Notes: generated by a model from the letters alone, not told the origin. A stretch of 64,000 nt of DNA from Mangrovimicrobium sp033283385 (GCA_033283385.1 JAWMQQ010000001.1:868001-932000), one strand, 5' to 3'. Shown: positions 32,824-42,669, counted from the stretch's first letter. Numbers and translations: made by a program.

Positions 32824-33621
32824 TCAGCCCTCGAAGGGTTTACGCTCGGCCAGCAACGCGTCCTTGCACAGGAACTTGGTCGTGGACCAGCCGCCGTCCA
32901 GGGCGATGGTCTGCCCGTTGATGTAACTGCCGCCCTCGGAGGCCAGGAACAGCACGGTGGCCGCCACGTCCTCCATGGTGCCGTCGCGGTTGAACGGGGT
33001 CTGTTCCTGGTTGCTGCGCTGGAAGGGCTCGGCGTCCCAGAAGGCGTCGGTCATCTCGGTGCGGATTACGCCCGGGGCCACCACGTTGGTGCGGATGCCC
33101 GCGGCGCCGTAGTCCGCCGCCATGGCCTGGGTCAGGCCGATCAGTCCCGCCTTGATGGCGCAGTAGATGCCGCCGGTCATGCCGCCGATCACGCCGAAAA
33201 CAGAGCCGATATTGATGATCGAGGAGCCGGGCTGCATCACCTTGACCGCTGCGCGGCAGAACCAGAACGGGCCCTTCAGGCTGATGTCGATGACGTCGTT
33301 CATCATCTCGTCGGTGGTGTCGCCCACCGGCGCCCAGATGCCGGAGCCCGCGTTGTTGACCAGGCAGTCCAGTCGGCCGAAGGCGTCCATGGCCGCCTTG
33401 ACGGCGTTCTCGGAGGTGCCGGGATCCGTGACGTCGCCGACCACGACTTCCACCTTCGCCTGCCCGGCGAGGTCCGCCGCCAGTTGCTCGAGGCGCTCCT
33501 TGCGGCGGGCGACGACGACGAGGTCGAAACCGTTGGCGGCCAGCTTGCGCGCGATGGCGTCGCCGATACCCGAACTCGCACCGGTCACCAGCGCGACCGG
33601 CTTGGAGGATGAATCCTGCAT
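32824..33621 (-). CDS. SDR-family oxidoreductase
   Basis: A 265-residue SDR, TGASSGIG at residues 14-21, Arg-rich VARRKERLEQ after beta 2 (suggesting NADP), NNAGSG near 93, and a complete Ser/Tyr/Lys set (NIGSVFGV, YCAIK). The C-terminus carries an unusual basic tail, CKDALLAERKPFEG. GGAG lies eight bases before the ATG. Oxidation of a diol from the adjacent epoxide-hydrolase-like protein is a reasonable idea, as LimC does in Rhodococcus, but it is not proven by sequence. Confidence 0.89.
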   Translation of the reverse strand: MQDSSSKPVALVTGASSGIGDAIARKLAANGFDLVVVARRKERLEQLAADLAGQAKVEVVVGDVTDPGTSENAVKAAMDAFGRLDCLVNNAGSGIWAPVGDTTDEMMNDVIDISLKGPFWFCRAAVKVMQPGSSIINIGSVFGVIGGMTGGIYCAIKAGLIGLTQAMAADYGAAGIRTNVVAPGVIRTEMTDAFWDAEPFQRSNQEQTPFNRDGTMEDVAATVLFLASEGGSYINGQTIALDGGWSTTKFLCKDALLAERKPFEG

Positions 33622-33761
33622 GAGAGTGTCTCCGTGCTTGCTACCCGGGCTCGCGCGGCGGCGTCCCGGTGTTGTTAGGTGCCAGAATCAGGCCTGAACG
33701 TTATACGCAATCGCCTGTGGCCGGGCAAGCCCGGTGGCGGTGAGCGGGGAGGGGTTGCGGC

Positions 33762-34853
33762 TCAGAGCGCGGCGAATTGCGGCTGCGGACAAGCCGGCGG
33801 GTTGAGCGCCTGCTGGCGGTAGAGCTTGGGCGTGCGCCCGCTCCAGCGCTTGAAGGCGCGGCCGAAACTGGATTGTTCCGCGTAGCCCAGCAGGGCGGCG
33901 ATATCGTCCAGCGACAGCTGCGGCTGGGCGAGGTACTGCCGGGCCAGTTCGAAGCGCTGTTTTTCCAGGATGTCGGAGAACACCAGGCCCTGCTCGCCGA
34001 GGTGCGACTGCAGGGTGCGCACGGACAGCCCCAGCCGGCGCGCGCAGTTGTCGATGGAGCAGTGCCCGGAGGACAGGCTGCCGCGGACATAGTCCTCCAC
34101 GCGCTGGGAGAGGCTGGTGCGCGAGGCGTTGCGCACCTGCTCCAGGTAGCCGCCCAGCAGCCTGAACACGGTGCGGTTGGCGCTGGCCACCGGCTGGTCC
34201 AGCATGGCGGTGGGGAAGGCGATGGCGTTGTCCGCCTTGGTCGGGTTGAAGCGGCAGCCCAGGGCGCGCTCCAGCTCGGGTATGTCCTTCTGCCGGGCAT
34301 CCACCGCGAGGTTGACGTAACTGGGGCGGAAGGCGTCGCCGGCCACCACGCGCAGCAGTTTCATGTCCAGCAGCACGGCCTGGTAGTTGGCCTGGCGGTT
34401 GAGCCCGAGGTCGGTGCGCAGGCCCCAGCGGATTTCCGCGGTCTTCTCGCCCTCGACCAGTTCCAGCAGGGTGGTGGGAGAGTGCACCACCGGGATGTAA
34501 TCCATGAAACTGGTGATCGACTCGCGCACGGTGGCGGCGGAGCGGCACAGGGCGGCGACGCAGCCGAACACGTCCGGGTTCTGCATCTGCGCCAGCTGCA
34601 GGCCGAACAGGGAATCGTTGAAGGTGTTGCTGCAGTCCTCGAACAGTTCGACGAAGGACTTGCAGTCGACGAAGTGCTCCGGGTCGCTGATGTTCTGCGG
34701 GTCGATATCGTGGCGCTCGAGCAGGGCCGCGGGGTCGGCGCCGAGCCTGCGAATCAGCCGGGGGAATGCATACAGGTTGGCTATTCTCATCTGCCCGGTG
34801 GTGGGCATGGAGTCCAGCGGCCCGTCGAGGCCGAAGAAGGGTTTCTCGCCCAT
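33762..34853 (-). CDS. AraC-family transcriptional regulator (arabinose-binding-like N-terminus)
   Basis: A 363-residue regulator. The large N-terminal part (about residues 30-220) resembles the Arabinose_bd domain of OruR/PcaO-like regulators, and the C-terminal two HTH motifs span about 255-355 (RRLGLSVRTLQSHL; IAALLGYAEQSSFGRAFKRW). The start at 34853 has AGGAG eight bases upstream, better than the longer in-frame start at 34928. It is divergent from the aldo/keto reductase-LimB-like pair, so control of those genes is likely. Ligand unknown. Confidence 0.9.
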   Translation of the reverse strand: MGEKPFFGLDGPLDSMPTTGQMRIANLYAFPRLIRRLGADPAALLERHDIDPQNISDPEHFVDCKSFVELFEDCSNTFNDSLFGLQLAQMQNPDVFGCVAALCRSAATVRESITSFMDYIPVVHSPTTLLELVEGEKTAEIRWGLRTDLGLNRQANYQAVLLDMKLLRVVAGDAFRPSYVNLAVDARQKDIPELERALGCRFNPTKADNAIAFPTAMLDQPVASANRTVFRLLGGYLEQVRNASRTSLSQRVEDYVRGSLSSGHCSIDNCARRLGLSVRTLQSHLGEQGLVFSDILEKQRFELARQYLAQPQLSLDDIAALLGYAEQSSFGRAFKRWSGRTPKLYRQQALNPPACPQPQFAAL

Positions 34854-35070
34854 TTTATTTACTCCTTGCCATGCCGGCAGGGGGCTGTGAGAAGAGACAG
34901 GTCTTGCGCGAACTGTCAATATTACCACACGAGATGTCGGGTAGAAAGCGTACGCATATGGCCTAATAACCGGCCTCGACGCGGCGTAAAAACACTAACA
35001 GTTTGCCGCATGCAAAGGGATCGCCGCGCACTGGCTTCCCCCCGTTTTACCAGCCAGGAGACCACACCCA

Positions 35071-36147
35071 ATGTCCGATATGGAATACCGCTACCTGGGA
35101 GCATCCGGCCTGCAGGTGCCCGTGCTGAGCTTCGGCACCTCGACCTTCGGCGGCAAGGGCCGGTTCTTCTCGGCGCTGGGCGACACCGGGGTGGAGGAGG
35201 CCAGCCGCATGGTCGACATCTGCCTGGAGGCGGGGGTGAACCTGTTCGACGCCGCCGATGTGTACTCCGACGGCGCCTGCGAGGAAGTGCTGGGGGCAGC
35301 CATCAAGGGGCGCCGGGACCGGTTGATCCTCACCACCAAGATGGGCCTGGCGCTGGGTTCCGGACCCAACGAGTCGGGCTGCTCCCGGCAGCGCCTGCAC
35401 CGCAGCGTCGAGGGCGCCCTGCAGCGACTGGGTACCGACTACATCGACGTCCTGCAACTGCACGGTTTCGACGGCCACACGCCCATCGAAGAGGTGCTTT
35501 CGACCATGGACGCCCTGGTGCGCGACGGCAAGGTGCGCTACGTGGGTGTCTCCAACTTTACCGGCTGGCAGTTGATGAAATCCCTGGGCATCGCCGACAA
35601 CCACGGCTGGCCGCGCTACATCAGCCACCAGGTGCACTACTCGCTGCTCACCCGCGACTACGAGTGGGACCTGATGCCGCTGGCCCACGACCAGAACGTC
35701 GGCGCCATGGTGTGGAGCCCGCTGGCCTGGGGCCGGCTCGCCGGCAAGGTGCGCCGCAACCAGCCCGCACCCGAGGGCAGCCGCCTCGACACGGTGGCCC
35801 ACTGGGGCCTGCCGGTGGACGAGGAGCTGATGTACAACGTCATCGACGTGCTCGACGAGATCGCCGCCGAGACCGGCAAGTCGCTGGCGCAGATCTCCCT
35901 CAACTGGCTGCTGCGCCGGCCCACCGTGGCCACGGTAATCCTCGGCGCCCGCACCGAGGAGCAACTGCGCGACAACCTCGGCGCGGTGGGCTGGGAGCTC
36001 ACCCCGGAGCAGGTGCAGCGGCTGGACGAGGCCAGCGCCACCCGGCCGCCGTACCCCTACCTGTCCTATTACATCGATCGCAGCTTCACCCGGCTCAACC
36101 CGCCGCTGACGGTGGCGGTCGGCCGGAAATCGCTGAAAGGCGGTTGA
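35071..36147 (+). CDS. Aldo/keto reductase
   Basis: A 358-residue NADPH-dependent aldo/keto reductase of the YajO/Kv-beta-like branch. The catalytic tetrad is visible: Asp in LFDAADVYSDG, Tyr in the same motif, Lys in LTTKMG and His in VLQLHGFD. It reduces aldehydes or ketones, or oxidises the matching alcohols. It is first in a short unit with the LimB-like monooxygenase 34 bases downstream and faces an AraC regulator. Its position suggests a role with the alcohol or ketone made by that monooxygenase. Confidence 0.9.
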   Translation: MSDMEYRYLGASGLQVPVLSFGTSTFGGKGRFFSALGDTGVEEASRMVDICLEAGVNLFDAADVYSDGACEEVLGAAIKGRRDRLILTTKMGLALGSGPNESGCSRQRLHRSVEGALQRLGTDYIDVLQLHGFDGHTPIEEVLSTMDALVRDGKVRYVGVSNFTGWQLMKSLGIADNHGWPRYISHQVHYSLLTRDYEWDLMPLAHDQNVGAMVWSPLAWGRLAGKVRRNQPAPEGSRLDTVAHWGLPVDEELMYNVIDVLDEIAAETGKSLAQISLNWLLRRPTVATVILGARTEEQLRDNLGAVGWELTPEQVQRLDEASATRPPYPYLSYYIDRSFTRLNPPLTVAVGRKSLKGG

Positions 36148-36181
36148 GATAACAACAAGCAGTGCAGACGGAGCCCATCCC

Positions 36182-37342
36182 ATGAATCGCCCTTTCCTCG
36201 AACACGGCCTGTTCATCGCGCCCTACCACGATATCGACGAGAGCCCCACGGTCGCGCTGCGCCGCGACCTGGAACTGGTGGAGTTCTGCGAGCAGCTCGG
36301 CTTTCGCGAGGCCTGGTTCGGCGAGCACCATTCCACCGGGTGGGAGACGATTTCCTCGCCGGAGCTGATGATCGCCGCGGCGGCGGAGCGCACCCGCAGC
36401 ATGCGCCTGGGGACGGGGGTGATATCCCTGCCGTTCCACAACCCGCTGATGGTGGCCAACCGCATCATCCAGCTCGACCACATGACCATGGGGCGCTGCA
36501 TGTTCGGCGCCGGGCCGGGGCTGCTGACCACCGATGCCCAGATGCTCGGCATCGACATCAAGGAACAGCGGGACATGATGGCGCGGGCGCTCGACGTGAT
36601 CCTGCGCCTGTTGCGCGGGGAGGAGGTGACCGATAAATCCTCCTGGTACGACCTCAACCGCGCCCGCGTCCACCTGCTGCCTTACTCCCACCCGCACCCG
36701 GAAGTGGCGGTGGCCAGCGCCATCACGCCCTCCGGCGGCATGACCGCCGGCAAGTACGGCCTGGGCATGCTCTGCGTGGCGGCCACCGAGACCGCGGGTT
36801 TCGACGTGCTTGGGGAGAACTGGAAGATCGCCAACCAGGTGGCCGCGGAGAACGGCGTCAGCATGGACCCGCGCAAGCTGCGGCTGGTGGCGCCCATGCA
36901 CATCGCCGAGACCCGCGAGCAGGCCCGCGCCGACGTGGAGGCGGGGCTGTCGCGCTGGTGCGAGTATTTCGACCGGGTCGCGCCCAAGGGTATGGCGGGC
37001 CTGGTCGGCCACGGCGACCAGGTCGACCTGCTGGTCAATGCCGGCCGCGCGGTGATCGGCACCCCGGCGGACGCCATCGCCATGATCGAGAAGCTGATCG
37101 CCAAGCAGGGCGAATTCGGCGTCCTGCTGCTGCAGGCAACCAACTGGGCGGAGTGGGGGGCGACGAAGAAGTCCTACGAACTGTACGCGCGCTTCGTCAT
37201 GCCGCACTTCGAGAAGGTCAACAGCCTGCGCAAGCAGTCCTTCGACCGGCTGCGCGAGGACTTCGATTCCGTCGCCGAGGAGCGGCAGAAGGGCGCTGAC
37301 CGCGCATTTGCCCGCTGGCGGGAGAAAACCGGGCAGGATTGA
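36182..37342 (+). CDS. LLM-class flavin-dependent monooxygenase (LimB-like)
   Basis: A 386-residue bacterial luciferase-like TIM barrel. Blocks include FIAPYHDIDESP, AWFGEHHSTGWE, SSPELMIAAAAERT, GTGVISLPFHNPLMVANR and MHIAETREQARADVEAGL. This group contains limonene 1,2-monooxygenase LimB and alkanesulfonate/terpene oxygenases that use reduced FMN from a separate reductase. No flavin reductase lies beside it. With the epoxide-hydrolase-like gene at 32324 it could make and open a cyclic epoxide. That the substrate is limonene itself is not shown. Confidence 0.87.
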   Translation: MNRPFLEHGLFIAPYHDIDESPTVALRRDLELVEFCEQLGFREAWFGEHHSTGWETISSPELMIAAAAERTRSMRLGTGVISLPFHNPLMVANRIIQLDHMTMGRCMFGAGPGLLTTDAQMLGIDIKEQRDMMARALDVILRLLRGEEVTDKSSWYDLNRARVHLLPYSHPHPEVAVASAITPSGGMTAGKYGLGMLCVAATETAGFDVLGENWKIANQVAAENGVSMDPRKLRLVAPMHIAETREQARADVEAGLSRWCEYFDRVAPKGMAGLVGHGDQVDLLVNAGRAVIGTPADAIAMIEKLIAKQGEFGVLLLQATNWAEWGATKKSYELYARFVMPHFEKVNSLRKQSFDRLREDFDSVAEERQKGADRAFARWREKTGQD

Positions 37343-37370
37343 GCTACATTTCAGCCGTTGCCGTTGCATA

Positions 37371-37445
37371 CAGGTGAAAATAAATCTGCCGGCAGATGCA
37401 AGGAAATGCACCAAATGTCGATTGGATTTCACCTGCTGTCATCTA
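37371..37445. promoter_or_regulatory. Inverted repeats upstream of hyuB-hyuA
   Basis: CAGGTGAAA at 37371-37379 and its complement TTTCACCTG at 37437-37445 flank a perfect 14-bp palindrome, ATCTGCCGGCAGAT, at 37384-37397. The set lies in the 178-bp gap before the hydantoinase-type operon and may bind its regulator. Confidence 0.4.
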
Positions 37446-37520
37446 TGGGTCGGCCGGATTGGTGTATGGTTGGCGCACTTTTACATCTGAGGCATCACTC
37501 ATCAGGGGAGGAACCTCACT

Positions 37521-39338
37521 ATGTCCTATGAGCTGAACAGAAGACTCGCCGCCAGGCGGGACCCGCTGCCCACGAAGGAGACAGTGGACCCGGTCACCGC
37601 GACCATCATCCGCGGCGGAATGGAGACCATTTGTTTCGAGGCCGCCACCTACCTGGGGCGCGCCGCGTCGTCGGCCATCATCAATCAGTCCAATGAGCGC
37701 AACGGCAGTATCGTCGACGCGCACGGGCGTCTCGCCGGCGCCGCCATCGGCACGCCGCACCTGACCTTCGTCACCGGCCTGACGGTGCGCTACGGCCTGG
37801 ACCGCCAGCACGACTACGACTGGGGCCCCGGCGACGTCTTCCTCGCCAACGACCCCGATTTCGGCGGCGGCCACCTGCCCGACTACAACGTCTACGCGCC
37901 GATCTACGACGATGCGGGCGAGTTGATCATGGTGCAGTGCCTGCAGGCCCACCAGGGCGATACCGGCGGCAAGGACCCGGGTGGCTTCACCCTCGAAGCT
38001 ACCGACATCTATACCGAGGGCATGGCCTTCCCCTGTGTGAAGCTGGTCCACCGCGGCAAGATGCGCCAGGACATCTTCGACATGGTGGTGCGCAACAACC
38101 GCCTGCCGTCTTTCGCGGGCGACCTGGCGGCGATGATCGGCGGCGTGCAGCACTCGGTGCGCCTGATGCAGGACCTGATCCGCAAGTGGGGCTCGGACAA
38201 GGTCAAGGCGGCCATCAACCTGAATATCGAGCTGACCGAGAAGCGCGTGCACGAAGAAGTCGCGGCCTGGCCCGACGGCGTCTACGAGGCGGACGTCTTC
38301 ATCGACCACGACAGTATCGGCAAGCACAAGGACATCCGCGTCCACGTCGCCTGCAAGGTGCAGGGCGACAAGCTGACGGTGGACCTTACCGGCACCGACG
38401 ACCGCCCCGAACTGGTCGGCGTGTGGAATACCTTCGGCAACAGCCGCGGTTACGTGATGACCCAGGTGGTGGCCATGATGGATCCCTCCATCAACAAGAA
38501 CGAGGGCTTTTTCAACGCCGTCGACATGATCATCCCCGAGGGCTGTATCGCCCACCCGCCGCCGAATAAGCCGGCCGCGCTGGGCTCCTTCCACCCCGCC
38601 TGCGAAATCACCGAGGCGGTGTGCGTGGCGCTCTCGGGCATCGTGCCGGGTCGCGCCGCGCCCCAGGTCTACAAGATGGGCATGCCCAACGCGGTCATCG
38701 GCCTCGACGAACAGGGTCGCATGTGGCTCGACCAGGGTGTGGATTCGCGCACCCACGACACCTCCGCGGTGGAGGGCATGGACGGCTGGGGCTCCTGTCC
38801 CGCCGCGCTGGGCAACCTGCTGCTGTCGCAGGTGGAGGACGCCGAGGCGCGCTTCCCCATGCTCAACATCAGCCGCGAGATGGTGCGGGACTCCGAGGGC
38901 GCCGGCCGCTGGCGCGGCCAGCCGGGCAGCCTCAATGTCAAGCAGGTGCTGGAACCCACCACGGCGATGACCTGGATGGTCACCATCGACCACCCGCTGC
39001 GCGGCATGTGTGGCGGCGATGACGCCAGCCCCTATTCCAACCGCTTCCGCGTCGGCGCTCCCGACGAGGTGGAGATCGAGGTCTCGGCCAACGAGATGCT
39101 GCCCCCGGGCTCGGTCATCGCCTACCAGTACGGCGGCGGGGCCGGTTTCGAGCCGGCGGTGATGCGCGACGCGGAATCGGTGAAGGAAGACGTGCTCGAC
39201 GAGATCATCAGTGTGGAGCGCGCCCGCGAGAAGTACGGTGTGGTGTTTACCGGCACCGTCGAGGAATTCGACCTCGCGGTGGATATTGCAGCGACGCAAG
39301 CGCTGCGCGAGCAGATGAGTGCAGAACGAGCTGCATAG
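37521..39338 (+). CDS. hyuB: Hydantoinase B/oxoprolinase-family subunit
   Basis: A 605-residue HyuB-type subunit. The metal-site block LANDPDFGGGHLPDYN near residue 112 and the later GGGAGFEPAVMRD region are conserved. HyuA/HyuB proteins form ATP-dependent amidohydrolases (N-methylhydantoinase, 5-oxoprolinase) or, in relatives, ATP-dependent ketone carboxylases (acetone and acetophenone carboxylases). No third gamma-type subunit gene is present. GGGGAGG precedes the ATG. It is followed directly by hyuA and two CoA transferases, which favours a carboxylation-then-activation route (inference). Confidence 0.9.
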   Translation: MSYELNRRLAARRDPLPTKETVDPVTATIIRGGMETICFEAATYLGRAASSAIINQSNERNGSIVDAHGRLAGAAIGTPHLTFVTGLTVRYGLDRQHDYDWGPGDVFLANDPDFGGGHLPDYNVYAPIYDDAGELIMVQCLQAHQGDTGGKDPGGFTLEATDIYTEGMAFPCVKLVHRGKMRQDIFDMVVRNNRLPSFAGDLAAMIGGVQHSVRLMQDLIRKWGSDKVKAAINLNIELTEKRVHEEVAAWPDGVYEADVFIDHDSIGKHKDIRVHVACKVQGDKLTVDLTGTDDRPELVGVWNTFGNSRGYVMTQVVAMMDPSINKNEGFFNAVDMIIPEGCIAHPPPNKPAALGSFHPACEITEAVCVALSGIVPGRAAPQVYKMGMPNAVIGLDEQGRMWLDQGVDSRTHDTSAVEGMDGWGSCPAALGNLLLSQVEDAEARFPMLNISREMVRDSEGAGRWRGQPGSLNVKQVLEPTTAMTWMVTIDHPLRGMCGGDDASPYSNRFRVGAPDEVEIEVSANEMLPPGSVIAYQYGGGAGFEPAVMRDAESVKEDVLDEIISVERAREKYGVVFTGTVEEFDLAVDIAATQALREQMSAERAA

Positions 39339-39354
39339 TTGGGAGCTGAATAAA

Positions 39355-41436
39355 ATGGGATATCGCGTTGGAATCGACATCGGTGGCACCTTCACCGATT
39401 TCGCCCTGCTCAAGGGTAACGAAGTCGTGCTCTACAAGAACCTGAGTACGCCCGCGGACCGCTCTGTCGGAGTCATGAGCGGCCTGCAGAAGCTGGCCGA
39501 GATGGAAGAACTGCCGCTGCAGGACTTCATGGGCCGTTGCGACGCGATCGTCCACGGCACCACGGTCGCTGACAACACCCTGATCGAGATGAACGGCGCG
39601 CTCACCGGGCTGATCACCACCGAGGGCTTCCGCGACGAGATGGAATACCGCCGCGGCTTCAAGGAAGACATCTGGGACGTGCGGCTGGCGCCGCCGAAGC
39701 AGATCACCCCGCGCCGCCGTCGCCTGACCGTGCCCGAGCGCGTGCTGTTCGACGGCAGCGTACACAAGCCGCTGGACGAGGACGTGGTGCGCGCGGTCTG
39801 CCAGCGACTGAAGAAGCAGAACGTCGAATCCGTCGCCATTTCCCTGCTGTTCAGCTTCGTCAACCCGAGCCATGAAAAGCGCGTGGCGGAGATCGTCGCC
39901 GAGGAAATTCCCGGCGTGCAGATTTCATGTTCCCACCAGGTCCTGCCGCGTGCGCCCGAATACGACCGCACCAGTACCACGGTGGTCAACGCCTACGTCG
40001 CGCCGCGCGTCTACTCCTACCTCGAGCGCCTGGTGTCGCGGCTGGAGGAGGCGGGTTACGCCAACCAGCTGATGGTCATGCAGGCCAGCGGCGGCGTGAT
40101 GACCAAGGAGTACATCGAGGGCTCGCCGATCCGCGTGCTCGCCTCCGGCCCCGCCGGCGGCGTCATCGGCTCCGCCCACGTGGGCGTGGCCAAGGGCTAC
40201 AAGAACCTCCTGTGCGTGGACATGGGCGGCACCTCCTACGACATCTCCATGGTGCTCGGCGGCGCCGCGCCCGCGGTGGCTGGCTGGAACATGCACCACC
40301 GCAACCTGGTCGGCGTGCCGATGATCCAGGTGGAGACCCTGGGCGCCGGCGGCGGCTCCATCTGCCACGTGAACAACGGCATTGTCGAGGTCGGACCGGC
40401 CTCGGCGGGCGCCGAACCCGGCCCCATCTGTTACGGCCGCGGCGGCAAGAACCCCACCATCACCGATGCGCTGCTCATCCTGGGCATTCTCTCCCCGGAC
40501 ATGCAGTTCGCCGGCGGCAGTTTCTCGCTGAGCATGGACGGCGTGGTCGAGGCTTTCCAGTCCATCGGCGACCAGATGGGCTACGGCGCCGAAGACGCCG
40601 CCTTCGACTGCTTCCGCGTGGTCAACGCCAACATGTCGATGGGGGTGCGCCGCATCACCGCCGGCAAGGGTGTCGACCCCAAGGAAATGTGCATGCTTGC
40701 CTACGGCGGCAACGGCGCCGCCTTCGCCGGCATCCAGGCGCAGGAGCTGGGTATCGACAAGGTGCTGGTACCCAAGGCTTCGCCGACCTTCTCGGCGCTG
40801 GGCACGCTGGTGGCGGACCCTGCCATTGACGAGGAGCGCTCCTACATCATCCCCGCCGACCAGGTCGATTCCGCGCGGCTCAAGACCCTGTGGGGCGAAC
40901 TCGCCGAGCGCGCGCGCAAGTTCTTCACCGACGCGCGATTCCCCGAGAGCGAGATTACCGCCCGCTACCAGCTCAACATGCGCTACCCGGGCCAGAACTG
41001 GGCGCTCAATTTCGACGTCAAGGTCGAGCAGGGTCTGGACGATATGTCGTTTGTCGACGACGGCATCGGCGCCCGCGCCATCGCCGCCTTCAACAAGCGC
41101 CACATGGAAGAGTACGGCCACATCCGCGAGCACGAGGTGCCCGAGATTACCGGTGTACGCCTGGCCACTTCCGTGTCGACGGCATCGCCGGTGATTTCGC
41201 ACGGCTTCAATGCGCCCAGCCAGCCGGCGAAAGTGGCGCGCACACGCCGCGCCAACCTGGGCGAGGGTTTCCAGGAAGTCCCGATCATTCACGGTCCCGA
41301 CCTGCTGCCGGGCCACGAGGTGATGGGTCCGGCGATCATCGAGGAAACCTTCACCACGATCGTCGTCTACCCGGGCTGGCGCGCGCTGCTCGACGATGCC
41401 GGCGATTACGAAATGACCCGGATGGACGCGTCCTGA
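39355..41436 (+). CDS. hyuA: Hydantoinase A/oxoprolinase-family subunit (ATP-binding)
   Basis: A 693-residue HyuA-type subunit with the ASKHA-fold ATP-binding signature: GIDIGGTFTDFALL at the N-terminus, VDMGGTSYDISMV near residue 288, ASGPAGG and GAEPGPICYGRGG near 350. It would phosphorylate the carbonyl or bicarbonate substrate for HyuB. The ATG is 16 bases after hyuB with GGGAG at suitable distance. The size and the split A/B arrangement match the acetone carboxylase beta/alpha and N-methylhydantoinase families. Sequence alone does not separate the two chemistries. Confidence 0.9.
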   Translation: MGYRVGIDIGGTFTDFALLKGNEVVLYKNLSTPADRSVGVMSGLQKLAEMEELPLQDFMGRCDAIVHGTTVADNTLIEMNGALTGLITTEGFRDEMEYRRGFKEDIWDVRLAPPKQITPRRRRLTVPERVLFDGSVHKPLDEDVVRAVCQRLKKQNVESVAISLLFSFVNPSHEKRVAEIVAEEIPGVQISCSHQVLPRAPEYDRTSTTVVNAYVAPRVYSYLERLVSRLEEAGYANQLMVMQASGGVMTKEYIEGSPIRVLASGPAGGVIGSAHVGVAKGYKNLLCVDMGGTSYDISMVLGGAAPAVAGWNMHHRNLVGVPMIQVETLGAGGGSICHVNNGIVEVGPASAGAEPGPICYGRGGKNPTITDALLILGILSPDMQFAGGSFSLSMDGVVEAFQSIGDQMGYGAEDAAFDCFRVVNANMSMGVRRITAGKGVDPKEMCMLAYGGNGAAFAGIQAQELGIDKVLVPKASPTFSALGTLVADPAIDEERSYIIPADQVDSARLKTLWGELAERARKFFTDARFPESEITARYQLNMRYPGQNWALNFDVKVEQGLDDMSFVDDGIGARAIAAFNKRHMEEYGHIREHEVPEITGVRLATSVSTASPVISHGFNAPSQPAKVARTRRANLGEGFQEVPIIHGPDLLPGHEVMGPAIIEETFTTIVVYPGWRALLDDAGDYEMTRMDAS

Positions 41437-41472
41437 GCGCGCTGGCAGGAATGACCGAGGGAGATAGCTGAC

Positions 41473-42669
41473 ATGTCCGCACTGGCGGGAACCCGCATCC
41501 TGGAACTGGCGGAAGGCGTTGGCGGCGAATACTGCGGCAAGCTGCTGGCGGACTTCGGCGCCGACGTGGTCAAGCTGGAGCGCGCCGGTGTCGGCAGCCC
41601 GACCCGCCGGCTGGGCCCGTTCGCGCCCGGCGGCGAGGATCCGGAGCGCAGCGGCCTGTTTGCCTACCTCAACACCAACAAGTACTCGGTCGAGGTGGAC
41701 CTCGACAGCGCCGCCGGGCGCGAGGCACTGCGGGCCCTGCTGGGCAAGGTCGACGTGGTCATCGACGACCACGAACCGGGCTGGCTGGCAGAGCGCGGGC
41801 TGGACCCGGAGACCCTGGAGCGCGACTGGCCGTCGCTGGTGGTCTGTTCGATCACGCCCTTCGGCGCGGACCTGCCGGAGGATCGCCTGCACGCCCAGGA
41901 TATCAACGTCTTCCACAGCAGCGGCTGGGGCTACCACACGCCCAGCGCGCCGGACGCCAGCCAGGCGCCGCTGAACGCCGCGGGCCGCTTCCTGCCGAGC
42001 TTCGAGTCCGGCATGGAGGGGGCGCTGTGCATCGCCGCGTCACTCTACGAGCGCGACGCGAACCAGCTCGGCCGCTTTATCGATATTTCCATGCAGCAGG
42101 TGCTGACCTCGCGCTGCGACTATGTGGTGGCGCAGATGGTGGCCGGCGAAATGGCAGTGGGCAACGAGCGCACCGCCTACGACCTCGCCGGTCCCGCCGG
42201 GATATTCCCCTGCCGCGACGGTTACGCCTACATCTGGATGTCCACGCCGCAGCACTGGGACGCTGTGCGCCAGTTGCTGGACGATAACGCCTGGATGGAT
42301 GAATTCCCGGAAAACTGGCTGGAGCGCGGCTGCACACCCGAGCGCGTGGCCCTGTGCCGCAAGCACATCGCCGCCTGGCTGCTCACCCAGGACAAGCACG
42401 AGGTGGCCGCGCAGGCTCAGAAGATCGGCCTCACCCTGGTGGCGGTGAACAACGGCCGCGACCTGCAGGAATCGCCGCAGTACCAGCACCGCGGTTTCTT
42501 CGCCGAAGTCGATCACCCGGTGCAGGGCAGGGCGCTGTACCCCACGGTGCCTTATCGCCTCAGTGAAACCCCGGCGCAGATCACGCGTCCGGCGCCGCTG
42601 CTCGGCGAGCACACCGCCCAACACCTGGACGCCAACGTGGTACCGGTCAAGCAGGGAGGTGCGGCATGA
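41473..42669 (+). CDS. Family III CoA transferase, catalytic Asp replaced by Ser
   Basis: A 398-residue CaiB/BaiF (family III) CoA transferase, intertwined-ring fold, with N-terminal KLLADFGADVVKLE. Aligned by eye to formyl-CoA transferase at GRFLPSFESGM, the nucleophilic Asp (Asp169 in that enzyme) is Ser176 here, so this chain alone should not form the acyl-CoA anhydride intermediate. Its stop overlaps the ATG of the second, intact CoA transferase by four bases. An alpha/beta complex like succinyl-CoA:benzylsuccinate CoA transferase (BbsEF) is the best reading. Confidence 0.88.
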   Translation: MSALAGTRILELAEGVGGEYCGKLLADFGADVVKLERAGVGSPTRRLGPFAPGGEDPERSGLFAYLNTNKYSVEVDLDSAAGREALRALLGKVDVVIDDHEPGWLAERGLDPETLERDWPSLVVCSITPFGADLPEDRLHAQDINVFHSSGWGYHTPSAPDASQAPLNAAGRFLPSFESGMEGALCIAASLYERDANQLGRFIDISMQQVLTSRCDYVVAQMVAGEMAVGNERTAYDLAGPAGIFPCRDGYAYIWMSTPQHWDAVRQLLDDNAWMDEFPENWLERGCTPERVALCRKHIAAWLLTQDKHEVAAQAQKIGLTLVAVNNGRDLQESPQYQHRGFFAEVDHPVQGRALYPTVPYRLSETPAQITRPAPLLGEHTAQHLDANVVPVKQGGAA

